The notes under the pieces are model-generated. The model made no database searches. It saw only the letters and a program-made list of their open reading frames with translations, and was not told the DNA's origin. Both the position numbers and the translations under genes were made by a program. DNA of 64,000 nucleotides from Pseudomonas sp. LS-2. GTDB lineage: Bacteria > Pseudomonadota > Gammaproteobacteria > Pseudomonadales > Pseudomonadaceae. Where the stretch lies: contig NZ_QXTJ01000026.1 in NCBI RefSeq assembly GCF_003605735.1, positions 5,330 through 69,329 of the forward strand, written 5' to 3'. Of this stretch, positions 1 through 9,458 are shown in pieces; positions within the stretch are counted from its first letter, which is position 1; each line of letters opens with the position of its first letter.

Positions 1-192
1 CCGAAGAACAGCTCGGTCAACAAATACCTGCAAGTCTGGGGTGTGCCGAACCTGTTCGTGGTCGGTTCGTCGGCCTTCCCGCAGAACCCCGGCTACAACC
101 CGACCGGCACCGTCGCGGCGCTGGCCTTCAAAGCGGCGGATGCCATTCGCACCCGATACCTCAAGCGTCCAGGGGAGATGATCAGCGTATGA
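1..192 (+). CDS. GMC-family oxidoreductase, C-terminal end (partial)
   Basis: The window opens inside a reading frame that runs in frame 1 to a TGA at 190-192. The visible 63 residues include the GMC C-terminal signature region (VVGSSAFPQNPGYNPTGTVA), where the conserved Asn-Pro and Asn-Pro-Thr residues lie near FAD in the family. The stop overlaps the start of the next gene (ATGA), and that gene encodes a triheme cytochrome c. This pairing is typical of membrane-bound gluconate 2-dehydrogenase or a related periplasmic sugar/alcohol dehydrogenase, in which the flavoprotein passes electrons to the cytochrome and on to ubiquinone. Substrate cannot be told from this fragment. Confidence 0.85.
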   Translation, partial: PKNSSVNKYLQVWGVPNLFVVGSSAFPQNPGYNPTGTVAALAFKAADAIRTRYLKRPGEMISV

Positions 193-1415
193 AGACTCTT
201 CTGACTGTTTGCGCGGGCGTTATCGGACTGTCCCTGAACGTGGCCGCTGCTGCCACGGGCGCCGACTCCTACAACATGGTGGAAAAAGGTCGTTACCTGA
301 CCACGCTTGGGGACTGCACTGCGTGCCACACCGTTCCCGGCAAACCGCTGTTTTCCGGGGGCGTGATTCTTGATACGCCGTTCGGCAAGCTGGCGGGCGC
401 CAACATCACCCCGGACCCGGTCAACGGCATCGGCCGCTGGAGTTTCGACGACTTCCAGAACGCCATGTCCAAGGGCCACGGTCTGGACGGCAAACGCCTG
501 TACGGCGCCATGCCGTTCACCGCGTACACCAAGGTGACACGTGAAGACAACCAGGCGATCTGGGCCTACCTCAAGACCGTCGATGCGTCGGACAACAAGG
601 TCGAGACCAACCAGTTGCCCTTCCCCTTCAACGTGCGCACCAGCCTGATCGGCTGGAACCTGATCAACTTCAAGGAAGGCGAATTCAAGGCCAACCCGCA
701 GAAGTCCGAGCAGTGGAACCGGGGTGCGTATCTGGTCGAAGGCCTGGGTCACTGCGGCACCTGCCACACCCCGAAAAACCTGATCGGCGGTGACAAGAAC
801 GACCAGTTCCTGACCGGCGCCAACCTGCAGAACTGGGTCGCGCCGAACATCACCTCCACAGGCCACGACGGGCTGGGCGCGTGGAACGAGGACGACATCG
901 TCAACTACCTGAAAACCGGCACCAACCGCTTCGATATCGCTTCCGGGCCCATGGCCGAGGAAGTCGAGCACTCGTCGCAGCACTGGACCGATCAGGACCT
1001 GATGGCCGTTGCGGTGTACTTGAAGGACGGTGCCAAACCGGCTGAAGCCGCCAAGCCGATTGCGGCGACCGACGCTTCAATGGTCTCGGGCAAAGCGATC
1101 TATGCCGACCGCTGCTCGGCATGCCACACGCCAAACGGTGACGGCGTGGCGAACCTGTTCCCGAAACTGGCCATGGCGCCGCTGATCAACAGCAACGACC
1201 CGTCGTCGCTGATCCGCGTGGTGCTGGCAGGCAGTCGGGCAGGCGCCACCGATGCGGCACCCACTGCTCCGGCAATGCCGGCGTTCGGCTGGAACCTGTC
1301 GGACGAGAACGTTGCCGATGTGTTGACCTACGTGCGCAACACCTGGGGCAACGCGGCGCCCGCAGTGTCCAGCGCCAGCGTGAAAGAGGTGCGTGAGGCG
1401 TTGTCGCCGAAGTAA
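189..1415 (+). CDS. Triheme cytochrome c subunit of a GMC dehydrogenase (gluconate 2-dehydrogenase type)
   Basis: A 408-residue protein with a cleavable signal peptide (residues 1 to about 22, ending in an Ala-rich stretch) and three CxxCH heme c sites: CTACH near residue 43, CGTCH near 188 and CSACH near 308. Three heme domains in about 400 residues is the architecture of the cytochrome subunit of periplasmic gluconate, sorbitol or alcohol dehydrogenases. It carries electrons from the flavoprotein encoded just upstream (4-nt overlap) to the quinone pool. A paralogue with the same layout occurs at 25112-26380, paired with a molybdenum hydroxylase. A strong hairpin follows the stop, so this is probably the last gene of its operon. 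Confidence 0.9.
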   Translation: MKTLLTVCAGVIGLSLNVAAAATGADSYNMVEKGRYLTTLGDCTACHTVPGKPLFSGGVILDTPFGKLAGANITPDPVNGIGRWSFDDFQNAMSKGHGLDGKRLYGAMPFTAYTKVTREDNQAIWAYLKTVDASDNKVETNQLPFPFNVRTSLIGWNLINFKEGEFKANPQKSEQWNRGAYLVEGLGHCGTCHTPKNLIGGDKNDQFLTGANLQNWVAPNITSTGHDGLGAWNEDDIVNYLKTGTNRFDIASGPMAEEVEHSSQHWTDQDLMAVAVYLKDGAKPAEAAKPIAATDASMVSGKAIYADRCSACHTPNGDGVANLFPKLAMAPLINSNDPSSLIRVVLAGSRAGATDAAPTAPAMPAFGWNLSDENVADVLTYVRNTWGNAAPAVSSASVKEVREALSPK

Positions 1416-1844
1416 TTGCTGCGCACGCACAACCTTGAAAAAAATGCCTGGCTTCAGTGATGAGGTCAGGCATATTCATGTTCGCCTTCCCGGTGCGCTG
1501 ACCAGGCTTTTACTGCATGTGATGCCCCTCATGGCCGGCATGTCCTGCGTGGGCCATCGTTTGAATCGCGTAACTCATTTCACGGCACGAAAGGTCGATG
1601 AAGTTTTTTGATCAGCGGTCTTTTCATTTGTGAATTTGCTGGTCAACATACGCGCCCACCAATAGTGGGCGCGCCCATCATCGACGCAAATGATTTTGTT
1701 TCTTAACTTCGTACGTTATTTAATCGAGACAAAACAATGAGCTCGCCCTTCACGTTAAACACGTCGGGTAGCGCTGCGTTTGATATGGCGTTGCTGTCCG
1801 TCTCTTTATAAAGTGTTTCCACTTCTGTTTTCAGGATGAAATAG
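1416..1844. other. Non-coding stretch between cytochrome and lipoprotein genes
   Basis: Apart from the hairpin at 1444-1473, it contains a perfect 9-bp inverted repeat (CGCGCCCAC at 1651-1659, GTGGGCGCG at 1665-1673, 5-nt loop) with no T tail. The last 170 bases before the lipoprotein gene are AT-richer than the surroundings and probably hold its promoter. I see no convincing gene. Confidence 0.5.
1444..1473 (+). terminator. Hairpin terminator after the cytochrome gene
   Basis: Arms 1444-1456 and 1461-1473 pair over 13 bp (two G-U pairs) and close on a GTGA tetraloop. An A tract precedes the stem. The T-rich tail is weak (ATTCATGTT), so termination strength is uncertain. It lies 28 bases after the stop at 1415. 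Confidence 0.6.
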
Positions 1845-2180
1845 ATGCGTCTTTTTCTACTTCCCAGCGTGCTGGCCGTTGCATTGACCGGCTGCGGCTC
1901 TACTCCGAACAATCCGTCTGTCAATCTCGAAACCCCCAAGCCTGCCGCCGATTACGCACAGTGCGTATTCGCCAAATGGCAAGCCATCAAGCCCGATGCC
2001 ACCCTGGCCGAGACCAAGGGCCACTACAAAGTGATGGTTTCCGGCAAAGTGGCACAGGACGATATCCTTGAAGTCTTCAAGGGCAATCCCAATACTCGTG
2101 TGTTCCTTTACCAACGTGCTCCGCTTGCCTCGGCCTTCGGTCGCAGCGCATTGGAGAACGCCGCGCGCGAATGTCTGTAA
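1845..2180 (+). CDS. Small predicted lipoprotein
   Basis: A 111-residue protein with a short hydrophobic leader and a lipobox ending in Cys at residue 17 (ALTGC). It should therefore be lipidated and anchored in a membrane. After a Pro/Asn-rich linker the mature domain has two cysteines (in YAQCVF and at the C-terminus, RECL) that could form a disulfide. The gene stands alone, flanked by non-coding DNA. I do not recognise a specific family, and the function is unknown. Confidence 0.7.
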   Translation: MRLFLLPSVLAVALTGCGSTPNNPSVNLETPKPAADYAQCVFAKWQAIKPDATLAETKGHYKVMVSGKVAQDDILEVFKGNPNTRVFLYQRAPLASAFGRSALENAARECL

Positions 2181-2303
2181 GGGTCCACCGACACTCATCG
2201 CCGATGACGCAATCTCGCTGAACTTCGCTTTTTCGATTCCCTCTCAGAGCCAACAGCATCCGTTTTCTGGCGGGTGCAGTTCTCACCACAGAGGAATCGA
2301 ACC

Positions 2304-2867
2304 ATGAGCACTGAGCTGAACGGCAAGAAGGTCCTGATCATCACCGCCAACACTGGCATCGAGCGCGATGAACTGCTCAAGCCGCTGGAGGCACTCAAAG
2401 GCATGGGCGCAGCAGTGACCCACGCGACCATCGAAGGTGGCGCCGCCCAAACCTTCGTTCATGACACCGAGAAAGACACCAGCGTCACGTCCGACACCCG
2501 ACTGGCCGGCCTTAGCGCCGATCAGTTCGATGCCCTGGTGATCCCTGGTGGCACGGTCAATGCCGATACCCTCAGACAAGACACCGATGCCCAGCGGCTG
2601 GTAACTGAATTCACCAGCGCCGGCAAAACCGTCGCTGCGATCTGTCACGGCCCGTGGTTGTTGATCGATGCCGGCGTGGTGGCTGGCAAGACCCTCACCT
2701 CCTACCCGAGCGTGCGAACTGACCTGCTGAACGCCAAGGCGGCAGACTGGGTCGATGCTCAAGTCAAGGAGTGCCCGGCCAATGGCTGGACGCTGATCAC
2801 CTCGCGCAACCCGGACGATCTCCCAGCGTTCAACGCGGCCATCGGCAAGTCCCTGCAAGCGGCCTGA
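2304..2867 (+). CDS. DJ-1/PfpI family protein (type 1 glutamine amidotransferase-like)
   Basis: The start ATG at 2304 is preceded by an AGAGGA-type ribosome binding site; the frame is open further upstream but without such a site. The 187-residue product has the family core: an N-terminal strand (KKVLIITAN), a nucleophile elbow AICHG near residue 115 with the reactive cysteine, and an acidic residue in VIPGG. Members act as glyoxalase III/deglycase-like stress proteins or proteases; substrates are rarely known. Length is typical for the general-stress YhbO/PfpI group. The gene is monocistronic and followed by a strong hairpin. Confidence 0.85.
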   Translation: MSTELNGKKVLIITANTGIERDELLKPLEALKGMGAAVTHATIEGGAAQTFVHDTEKDTSVTSDTRLAGLSADQFDALVIPGGTVNADTLRQDTDAQRLVTEFTSAGKTVAAICHGPWLLIDAGVVAGKTLTSYPSVRTDLLNAKAADWVDAQVKECPANGWTLITSRNPDDLPAFNAAIGKSLQAA

Positions 2868-2896
2868 ACCGACCCGCCCTGCACCTCAACGTAAAA

Positions 2897-2930
2897 CGCA
2901 TCGACGCCGCAATATAGCGGCGTCGATGCG
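2897..2930. terminator. 14-bp perfect hairpin, probable terminator
   Basis: Arms 2897-2910 and 2917-2930 are exact complements around a 6-nt AATATA loop, with GTAAAA before and TTGAAAATT after. It lies 30 bases past the PfpI stop and could also act on the other strand. Confidence 0.75.
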
Positions 2931-3170
2931 TTGAAAATTAACCCCGGCGCAAGACAGCGACGTTCAGAGCACCGGGGGAGCTCTCGCACTCATCCTCTAT
3001 GAGTGGCGCGGATGCAACTAATTCAATCTTTGTAGCGGCCGGGCACTTAAAACGAGGCCAATACGCACTCTGTCCTCAAAAACGAAAATACTTGAAACCA
3101 ATTTTTTATCCGCTCTGTCGACATCCACAGGCTGACGCGATAACCGCAGGCGCCCAGACGAGACTCGCTC
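2931..3170. other. Non-coding leader before the glycosyltransferase gene
   Basis: No gene, RNA or repeat is recognised here. The AT-richer segment around 3085-3110 is a plausible promoter location for the glycosyltransferase gene. Confidence 0.4.
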
Positions 3171-3836
3171 ATGATCGGAATCATTGTCCCCGCGCACAAC
3201 GAACAGGATTTTCTGGATGACTGCATCAAGTCACTGATTGCCGCCTCCAGTCACGAGCAACTGAAGGGAGAAGCGGTGGAGATCATGATCGTGCTTGACG
3301 ATTGCACCGATGACTCTGCGCGCATCGCCCAGGCCCATGGCGTACTGACTCACCCGTGCTGCCATCGCAACGTGGGCATGACACGGGCCGCGGGCGCACA
3401 ATTGATGATCGAACGCGGCGCTCGCTGGCTGGCCTTTACCGACGCGGACACCGTCGTACCCTACGCATGGCTTGCGGATCAGGTCGCATTTGGCGCCGAC
3501 GCGGTCTGCGGCATCGTGCAGGTCGATGACTGGTCCGAACATTCCGAACAGGTGCGCATCCGTTACGACGCACATTACCGGCCGGTGGATGATCATCGTC
3601 ACATACACGGTGCCAATCTTGGGGTCTCCTCGATTGCCTACCAGCGAGTCGGTGGGTTCAGGCCGCTGTCGGCACACGAGGACGTGCACCTGGTCCAGGA
3701 CCTGCAACGCACCGACGCCCGCATTGTCTGGACCGCCCGCAACAGCGTCACCACCAGTGCCCGTAAACACTGTCGCTGCAAGGAAGGTTTTGGGGATTAT
3801 CTAAACTCACTGGCGAGTCAAACGTTATTAGGCTAA
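3171..3836 (+). CDS. Family 2 glycosyltransferase
   Basis: A 221-residue soluble GT-A protein. It starts with the nucleotide-sugar-binding strand ([11 protein letters not shown]), contains a DDCTDDS segment near residue 42, and a DAD-type metal-binding motif (FTDADT) near residue 87, followed by [10 protein letters not shown] near 168, where GT2 enzymes carry the catalytic base. No membrane segments are visible, so it would act in the cytoplasm. Acceptor and donor cannot be inferred and no polysaccharide genes are adjacent. The ribosome binding site before ATG 3171 is weak, so the start is less certain. Confidence 0.8.
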   Translation: MIGIIVPAHNEQDFLDDCIKSLIAASSHEQLKGEAVEIMIVLDDCTDDSARIAQAHGVLTHPCCHRNVGMTRAAGAQLMIERGARWLAFTDADTVVPYAWLADQVAFGADAVCGIVQVDDWSEHSEQVRIRYDAHYRPVDDHRHIHGANLGVSSIAYQRVGGFRPLSAHEDVHLVQDLQRTDARIVWTARNSVTTSARKHCRCKEGFGDYLNSLASQTLLG

Positions 3837-3948
3837 CCCTGACTACGCGCACAGCCCGGATCGCCGCGTTCGGCACATCGCCACGCGGATCGCTCCGCGG
3901 ATGGGACTGAGAGCAAAGACGACCTTCACCAGAGCGGGACAGCGACTG

Positions 3949-5277
3949 ATGCAACCGATAAAGCACCGGGCCAATCCCGGCGACGACACATTGGGTGGCG
4001 GCATGCCCAGCGCCAGCGTCGCTCTGCCTAAAACCGGCAACTGGTTCAAGCGCTTGCTGGCATTTACCGGCCCCGGTTACATGGTGGCCGTGGGTTACAT
4101 GGACCCCGGCAACTGGGCAACCGACCTGGCCGGTGGCTCGCAGTTCGGCTACATGCTGCTCTCGGTGATTCTGCTGTCCAACCTCATGGCCATCGTGCTG
4201 CAGGCACTGTCAGCGCGCCTTGGCATCGTCACCGGCTGGGATCTGGCCCGGGCTTGTCGCGAGCGCTACAGCCGGCCGGTCTGTATCGCGCTGTGGATCG
4301 CCTGCGAGATCGCGATCATCGCCTGCGACCTCGCCGAGGTCATCGGCACCGCAATTGCCTTGAACCTGCTGTTCGGCATTCCGCTGGTCTGGGGAGCAGT
4401 GATCTCCGCCATCGACGTTTTTCTGATATTCCTGCTGATGGGCAAAGGTTTCAGGGCGCTGGAGGCATTCGTCATCGCCTTGCTGCTGATCATCTTCGGC
4501 TGCTTCGCGATCCAGATGGTACTGGCCCGGCCGGACATGGCCGAGCTGTTCGCCGGCTTCATTCCCAAAGCCGAGATCGTGACCAATCCGGCCGCGCTGT
4601 ACCTGGCGATCGGTATCATCGGCGCGACGGTGATGCCGCATAACCTGTACCTGCACTCCTCCATCGTCCAGACCCGTGCCTACCCGCGAACCGACGAGGG
4701 CCGCAAGATCGGCCTGCGCTGGGCGGTCACCGACAGCAGCATCGCCCTGACCCTGGCGCTCTTCGTCAATGCGGCCATCCTTATCACTGCGGCCACGGTC
4801 TTTCACAAAGCCGGCAAGACCGATGTGGTGGAAATCGAACAGGCCTATCATCTGCTCTCGCCGATGCTCGGGGTAGGCATCGCATCAATGCTGTTCGCCG
4901 TGGCGCTGCTGGCATCTGGCATCAATTCCACCGTCACGGCGACGCTAGCGGGACAGATCGTCATGGAAGGCTTTCTGCGCCTGAGGTTGCCCGGTTGGGT
5001 GCGGCGCCTGCTGACGCGGGGGCTGGCGATCATTCCGGTGATCGTGGTAACGAGCCTGTATGGGGCCGAGGGGACGGCGAAGCTGCTGGTGCTCAGTCAG
5101 GTGATCCTCTCCATGCAACTGCCATTCGCCATCGTGCCACTGGTGCGCTTCGTCTCGGATCGCAAACTCATGGGCAGCTTCGTCACCGGCCCGGTCCTGA
5201 CGACCCTGGCCTGGGCGATCGCCTTGCTGATCATCGGTTTGAACATGGTGTTGCTGCTGGGGATGTTCGGCGATTAA
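3949..5277 (+). CDS. mntH: NRAMP-family divalent metal (Mn2+/Fe2+) transporter MntH
   Basis: An inner-membrane transporter of about 442 residues with eleven predicted helices. The NRAMP signatures are clear: DPGNW in the first helix, whose Asp and Asn bind the metal, and [10 protein letters not shown] in the sixth, whose Met and His complete the site. It imports Mn2+ (and Fe2+) by proton symport. The frame is open back to 3901; ATG 3949 has GGGAC upstream and another ATG follows at 4003, so the N-terminus is uncertain. A 6-bp hairpin (3884-3899) lies just ahead. No MntR-like regulator is adjacent. Confidence 0.9.
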   Translation: MQPIKHRANPGDDTLGGGMPSASVALPKTGNWFKRLLAFTGPGYMVAVGYMDPGNWATDLAGGSQFGYMLLSVILLSNLMAIVLQALSARLGIVTGWDLARACRERYSRPVCIALWIACEIAIIACDLAEVIGTAIALNLLFGIPLVWGAVISAIDVFLIFLLMGKGFRALEAFVIALLLIIFGCFAIQMVLARPDMAELFAGFIPKAEIVTNPAALYLAIGIIGATVMPHNLYLHSSIVQTRAYPRTDEGRKIGLRWAVTDSSIALTLALFVNAAILITAATVFHKAGKTDVVEIEQAYHLLSPMLGVGIASMLFAVALLASGINSTVTATLAGQIVMEGFLRLRLPGWVRRLLTRGLAIIPVIVVTSLYGAEGTAKLLVLSQVILSMQLPFAIVPLVRFVSDRKLMGSFVTGPVLTTLAWAIALLIIGLNMVLLLGMFGD

Positions 5278-5327
5278 GCCCCAGCCACCCGTTTTCGGCC
5301 CGAACTACTTCACCTGGTCTACCCGAC

Positions 5328-7682
5328 CTAGATCACTTGATCCTGAAGAGGTACAGCTCGTGCCTGCGCCTGCGTGTCCGGCAGCGTTGCGTGAAGCGTC
5401 ACGGGCACTGATTTCGCCGCCGGCACCTTGCTGCGTTCGGCGTAATGCCAGAGCGGGACCAGTGGATTGCATTCCGGGTAGTAGGCCGCGGCGCACCCTT
5501 CGGGTATGTCGTAGACGATGATCTGCATGGGCCCGACCTCGCGCCGCACCTCAGGCTCCACCGCCGTGCGCAACCTGACCCAGTCACCGGCCGCAAAGCC
5601 CAGGCGCACCACGTCGTTGCGGTTCATGAACACCACGCTGCGAGTGCCGTGCACGCCACGAAAGCGGTCGTTGTAGCCATAGACCGTGGTGTTGAACTGA
5701 TCGTTGCTGCGCAGCGTCATCAGCTGGATGACATCGCGCGCCCCGTCGCCTGAGGAAACATCGTCGTCCTCGTCGAGATGGCGAGCTGTAATGAATCGCG
5801 CCTTGCCAGTCTCGGTCTTCCACTGACGCTGCGCCGCCGCAAGCGGGCGGTGAAAACCACCTGGCGCCCACATGCGCGTTTCCATGTCATGGAAAATCTC
5901 GGGGTACACCTGCGCAATGGCCGCACGAATCTGCGCATAGTCGCGGCGCCAGGCATCCCACGGGACGCGTTCGCTGCCATCCAGGGTCGCTTGCGCGATG
6001 CCTGCAATGATGGCGGTTTCCGAGCGCAGTTGATCGCTGGCCGGCGCTGCCCTTCCCTGCCAGCCATGAATGCATCCGGTGCTGTCCTCGGTGCTGTAGA
6101 CCTGTTCGACGCCCTCCTGGCAATCCAGCTCGATACGCCCCAGACACGGCAACAGCCAGGCCTGTTTTCCGGGCAGCAAGTGGCTGCGGTTGAGCTTGGT
6201 GGCGACCTGCACGTTCAGCGTCAACCCTGCCCAGGCCGGCTCCATCCGGTGGGTGTCGGGAATGGCGCGCAGAAAGTTGCCCCCCAGACCGATGAAACCT
6301 TTGACGCTGCCGTCCAGCATGGCCTCGCAACTGTCGACAGTGGCAAGGCCCTTGCGCTGCGGGACCTTGAACCCGAACAACGACTCGATCTTGTCCACCG
6401 GCACTTTTGCCGGATCTTCGGTGATGCCCACCGTACGCTGCCCTTGCACGTTGGAATGCCCGCGCACCGGACAGATGCCAGCGCCGGTCTTGCCGATATT
6501 GCCGCGCAGCAACAACAGGTTAACCAGCATCTGCACGTTCTCGACACCGTGGCGGTGCTGGGTCATGCCCATGCCATAAATCACCATCACCCGCTCGCTG
6601 CGCGCATACACCGTCGCGGCGGCTTCCATCGCCCCACGACTGAGTCCGGCGCGGCGTTCCAGCGCTTCCCATGAGTGACGCTCGACCTCCGCGACAAACT
6701 CCTCGAAACCATCGGTGTGTTCGGCGATGAATCCGTGGTCGAGCACCGGTTCGGTCTGACGCTCAATGGCCGAACGGTCCATTGCCAGCAACGCTTTGAC
6801 CATGCCCATAACGGCCGCCATATCGCCTCCGATCGCGACCTGATGGTACTGGGTGCTGATCACCGTCGATTCGGGCCCGACCATTTCCACGGGCGATTGC
6901 GGGTTGACGAAACGTTCAAGCCCTCGCTCGCGGATCGGGTTAAAGGTGATGATCGGGACATGGCGTTTGCGCGCTTCCTGCAACGGATGAAGCATGCGCG
7001 GACTGTTGCTGCCAACGTTCTGACCGAAGAAAAAAATGCAGTCGGTGTGCTCGAAGTCCGCCAGCGTCACGGTCCCGACCGGCACACCAATGCTCTCCTG
7101 AAGCCCCACCGAGGTGCTTTCGTGGCACATGTTCGAGCTGTCCGGCAGGTTGTTGGTGCCGTACGCGCGGGCAAACAGTTGGTACATGAACGAGGTTTCG
7201 AGGGAGGCGCGGCCGGACGCATAGAACACCACCTCATCGGGGCTCAGCGCCTTCAGCTGTTCACCGATTCCCGCGAACGCCTGCTCCCAGGTGGTCGGGC
7301 GATAACGGTCAGTCTCGGCGTCGTAACGCAGAGGGTGCGTCAGCCGTCCGTGCTGCTCGAGCGCATAGTCAGTCCAGTCCCGAAGCTCAGTCAGCGTGTG
7401 CTCTTCGAAGAACGCCGGCGAGGTCTTCGACGAGGTCAGCTCCCAGGCCGTGGCTTTTGCGCCGTTTTCGCAGAACTCAAGCGCGTGGGGGTTACCCGGT
7501 TTGGCCCAGGCACAGCTGACGCATGCGAAGCCTTTGGGTTTGTTCTGCTTCAGCAGCGCGGCAGGTGTGCTGAACAGCGCCTGCTCGCGCCAAAGGATAT
7601 TCATCACGGCATGAGCCGAACCCCACCCGCCGGATGCGGAGGTATAAGGCCGGTAATGCGCTGCGGGATGGATAAGCGACAT
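5328..7682 (-). CDS. FdhF/YdeP family molybdopterin oxidoreductase
   Basis: A 784-residue protein of the bis-MGD molybdopterin oxidoreductase superfamily, closest in layout to YdeP/FdhF-like enzymes. ATG 7682 has a good AAAGGA site eight bases upstream. There is no signal peptide, so it is cytoplasmic. The N-terminal CVSCAWxK segment resembles the modified cluster-binding region of YdeP proteins, followed by the Mo-binding domains and the dinucleotide-binding C-terminal domain (SNDQFNTTVYG and NRND motifs). E. coli YdeP is linked to acid resistance but its reaction is not established. The gene converges on mntH. Confidence 0.85.
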   Translation of the reverse strand: MSLIHPAAHYRPYTSASGGWGSAHAVMNILWREQALFSTPAALLKQNKPKGFACVSCAWAKPGNPHALEFCENGAKATAWELTSSKTSPAFFEEHTLTELRDWTDYALEQHGRLTHPLRYDAETDRYRPTTWEQAFAGIGEQLKALSPDEVVFYASGRASLETSFMYQLFARAYGTNNLPDSSNMCHESTSVGLQESIGVPVGTVTLADFEHTDCIFFFGQNVGSNSPRMLHPLQEARKRHVPIITFNPIRERGLERFVNPQSPVEMVGPESTVISTQYHQVAIGGDMAAVMGMVKALLAMDRSAIERQTEPVLDHGFIAEHTDGFEEFVAEVERHSWEALERRAGLSRGAMEAAATVYARSERVMVIYGMGMTQHRHGVENVQMLVNLLLLRGNIGKTGAGICPVRGHSNVQGQRTVGITEDPAKVPVDKIESLFGFKVPQRKGLATVDSCEAMLDGSVKGFIGLGGNFLRAIPDTHRMEPAWAGLTLNVQVATKLNRSHLLPGKQAWLLPCLGRIELDCQEGVEQVYSTEDSTGCIHGWQGRAAPASDQLRSETAIIAGIAQATLDGSERVPWDAWRRDYAQIRAAIAQVYPEIFHDMETRMWAPGGFHRPLAAAQRQWKTETGKARFITARHLDEDDDVSSGDGARDVIQLMTLRSNDQFNTTVYGYNDRFRGVHGTRSVVFMNRNDVVRLGFAAGDWVRLRTAVEPEVRREVGPMQIIVYDIPEGCAAAYYPECNPLVPLWHYAERSKVPAAKSVPVTLHATLPDTQAQARAVPLQDQVI

Positions 7683-8007
7683 GGCGATTCCTTTGTCTGA
7701 CGGTCCGGTATTCAACGGGGCTCAAGCTCATGACTGCGCCCTGATCAGGCTCGTTCACAGCAGCGCGTTGCCGGGACGACAAACGGCCTGCGCAGGCGCA
7801 ATGACCGAGGGAAAAAGCGAACCGGATGAACAACGGTTGCTTACCTGCGCGCTCTGTCGCCGCACCGATCGGAGCATGCGCGAATTGCCCCTCCCACACC
7901 GCGCAGCCGAAACGTGGAACATTTGCAAACTCGGCAAGTCGACATTTGCAAGCCGTCCGCGAGGACGTTGCCCGGCAATATCCGTCCAATTATAAGGAAT
8001 GTTCAAA
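7683..8007. other. Divergent promoter region between molybdoenzyme and DUF4142 genes
   Basis: No gene is convincing here. The last 100 bases before the DUF4142 gene hold a 10-bp direct repeat ACATTTGCAA (7919-7928 and 7942-7951) overlapping a possible ECF-sigma promoter. Confidence 0.45.
7916..7940 (+). promoter_or_regulatory. Possible ECF-type promoter for the DUF4142 gene
   Basis: GGAAC at 7916-7920 is followed after 17 bases by GTC at 7938-7940, the general layout of extracytoplasmic-function sigma promoters. It lies about 68 bases upstream of the DUF4142 start. This is a motif match only and the motif is short. Confidence 0.3.
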
Positions 8008-8526
8008 ATGGCCAATTATTTGCAGATCAGCGCACTGGCAGTGGTGCTTTCTATGGGATGCAGCAGCGCATTTGCCGCTCAGGATTCGGATGACTTCGTG
8101 GAAGACGCTTCCGCCAAAGGGGTCGCTGAGGTCGAAGCGGGCAAGCTGGCTCAGGAGAAAGGCGTTGCCGCCGATGTGAAGTCGTTTGCGCAGATGATGG
8201 TGTCCGATCACACGGCAGCCAACGACAAGCTCAAAGCCATCGCGCAGGAGAAAAAGCTGGAAGTCTCCAGTTATCCGCAGTTGATGGACAAGGCCAAGGC
8301 GATGATTCTGGAGTTGCGCAGCGCCAAATCGTTCGACCAGGCGTACGCCAACAATCAGGTCAAGGCGCATGAGGCGACCATCGCCCTGTTCGAAGAGGAA
8401 GCGGCCAACGGCAAAGACGCTGACCTCAAGAAATTCGCGTCCGACACCCTTCCCAAGCTGAAGCATCACCTGAACGAAGCGAAGAAACTCGCCGCCGCCC
8501 ACGGTGGTGATGCCGCCAAAGAGTAA
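8008..8526 (+). CDS. DUF4142 family exported protein
   Basis: Two in-frame ATGs occur at 7999 and 8008. AAGGA ends at 7998, directly abutting the first but nine bases before the second, so 8008 is preferred (172 residues). A signal peptide ends near AFAA. The mature protein is a helical DUF4142 (ferritin-like) domain with conserved spots such as MMVSDH near residue 65 and a Lys/Glu-rich tail. Family members are periplasmic or outer-membrane proteins of unknown function, often stress-induced. Only 26 bases separate it from cyoA, but cyoA probably has its own signals. Confidence 0.85.
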   Translation: MANYLQISALAVVLSMGCSSAFAAQDSDDFVEDASAKGVAEVEAGKLAQEKGVAADVKSFAQMMVSDHTAANDKLKAIAQEKKLEVSSYPQLMDKAKAMILELRSAKSFDQAYANNQVKAHEATIALFEEEAANGKDADLKKFASDTLPKLKHHLNEAKKLAAAHGGDAAKE

Positions 8527-8552
8527 CGGCGGGCGAACGCCGGATGTGAGTC

Positions 8553-9458
8553 ATGCCGACTCGAGCTCTAGCAGGCACAGTGAGGCGAGCGACCTTTGCG
8601 ACAACGCTCGCGACCTGTCTCTGCGGCTGCACGCCGTTGAGTTCCGGCTTTCTTCACCCAGCAGGTCCCGTCGCCAGTGCGCAACGGGACCTGTTTTTCT
8701 GGATCGTCGGCGTGTCCATGGTGGTGGTGCTGCCGGTACTGATCCTGACTCCCTGGCTGCTCTGGCGCTATCGTTACGGCCAGCAAGAGGCCACGTATCG
8801 GCCGCACTGGGAGCTCTCGCTGCCCTTTGAAATCCTGAGCTGGGGTGTACCGGTGCTGGTGGTGATCGGACTGGGCGCATTGACCTGGACGCGCACTCAC
8901 CAATTGGACCCGTATCGACCGCTTGCCGATTCCAGGTCTTCCCTGGAGGTTCAGGTCATTGCACTGGACTGGAAATGGCTGTTCATCTACCCCGAACAAG
9001 GCGTCGCCACGGTCAACGAACTGGTCATACCCAGCGGGCGCAGCGTCCACTTGAGTCTGACCAGCGGCACTGTCATGCAATCGATGATGATCCCGCGTCT
9101 GGCAGGTCAGATCTATGCCATGGCAGGCATGCGTACACAGCAGTACCTGCAAGCTGATGTGGCCGGAGAATTCACCGGCCGCAACACGCAGTTCAATGGC
9201 ATCGGTTTTCAGCAGCAAAGCTTCATCACCCGATCCCTGGGCCCAGAAGCGTTCGAGCAATGGCTGGATACGACACACCAGGCGAACGCAACGCTGGATT
9301 GCGCGAGCTACCTGCACCTGAGCCAGAGCCCGTCGCAGGTTCCGCCGTCGGTTTACCGCAGCGTACAGCCGGGCCTGTTCGAATGGGTCATGCACGCGTT
9401 CCATGGCAGCAGCCCGACAGCCTGCGACAGCCCCACTCCGGGGAAGTCCAATGAATGA
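8553..9458 (+). CDS. cyoA: Cytochrome bo-type ubiquinol oxidase subunit II
   Basis: A 301-residue lipoprotein-like subunit II. The leader ends in a lipobox (CLCGC), two membrane helices follow (about residues 46-70 and 90-110, with the CyoA-like WTRTHQLDPYRPL after the second), then a periplasmic cupredoxin domain. That domain lacks the CuA cysteine ligands, as expected for quinol rather than cytochrome c oxidases, while IALDWKWLFIYPE and NGIGFQQQSF match CyoA. It is the first gene of cyoABCD, with overlaps of a few bases throughout. The ribosome binding site is weak. Confidence 0.9.
   Translation: MPTRALAGTVRRATFATTLATCLCGCTPLSSGFLHPAGPVASAQRDLFFWIVGVSMVVVLPVLILTPWLLWRYRYGQQEATYRPHWELSLPFEILSWGVPVLVVIGLGALTWTRTHQLDPYRPLADSRSSLEVQVIALDWKWLFIYPEQGVATVNELVIPSGRSVHLSLTSGTVMQSMMIPRLAGQIYAMAGMRTQQYLQADVAGEFTGRNTQFNGIGFQQQSFITRSLGPEAFEQWLDTTHQANATLDCASYLHLSQSPSQVPPSVYRSVQPGLFEWVMHAFHGSSPTACDSPTPGKSNE

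Noticed and set aside
93-983. Long minus-strand frame opposite the triheme cytochrome
   Set aside because: The three heme motifs and signal peptide on the plus strand decide the coding strand.
6675-7700. Long plus-strand frame opposite the YdeP-like gene
   Set aside because: It is the antisense of a well-supported molybdoenzyme; GC-rich DNA often leaves such frames open.
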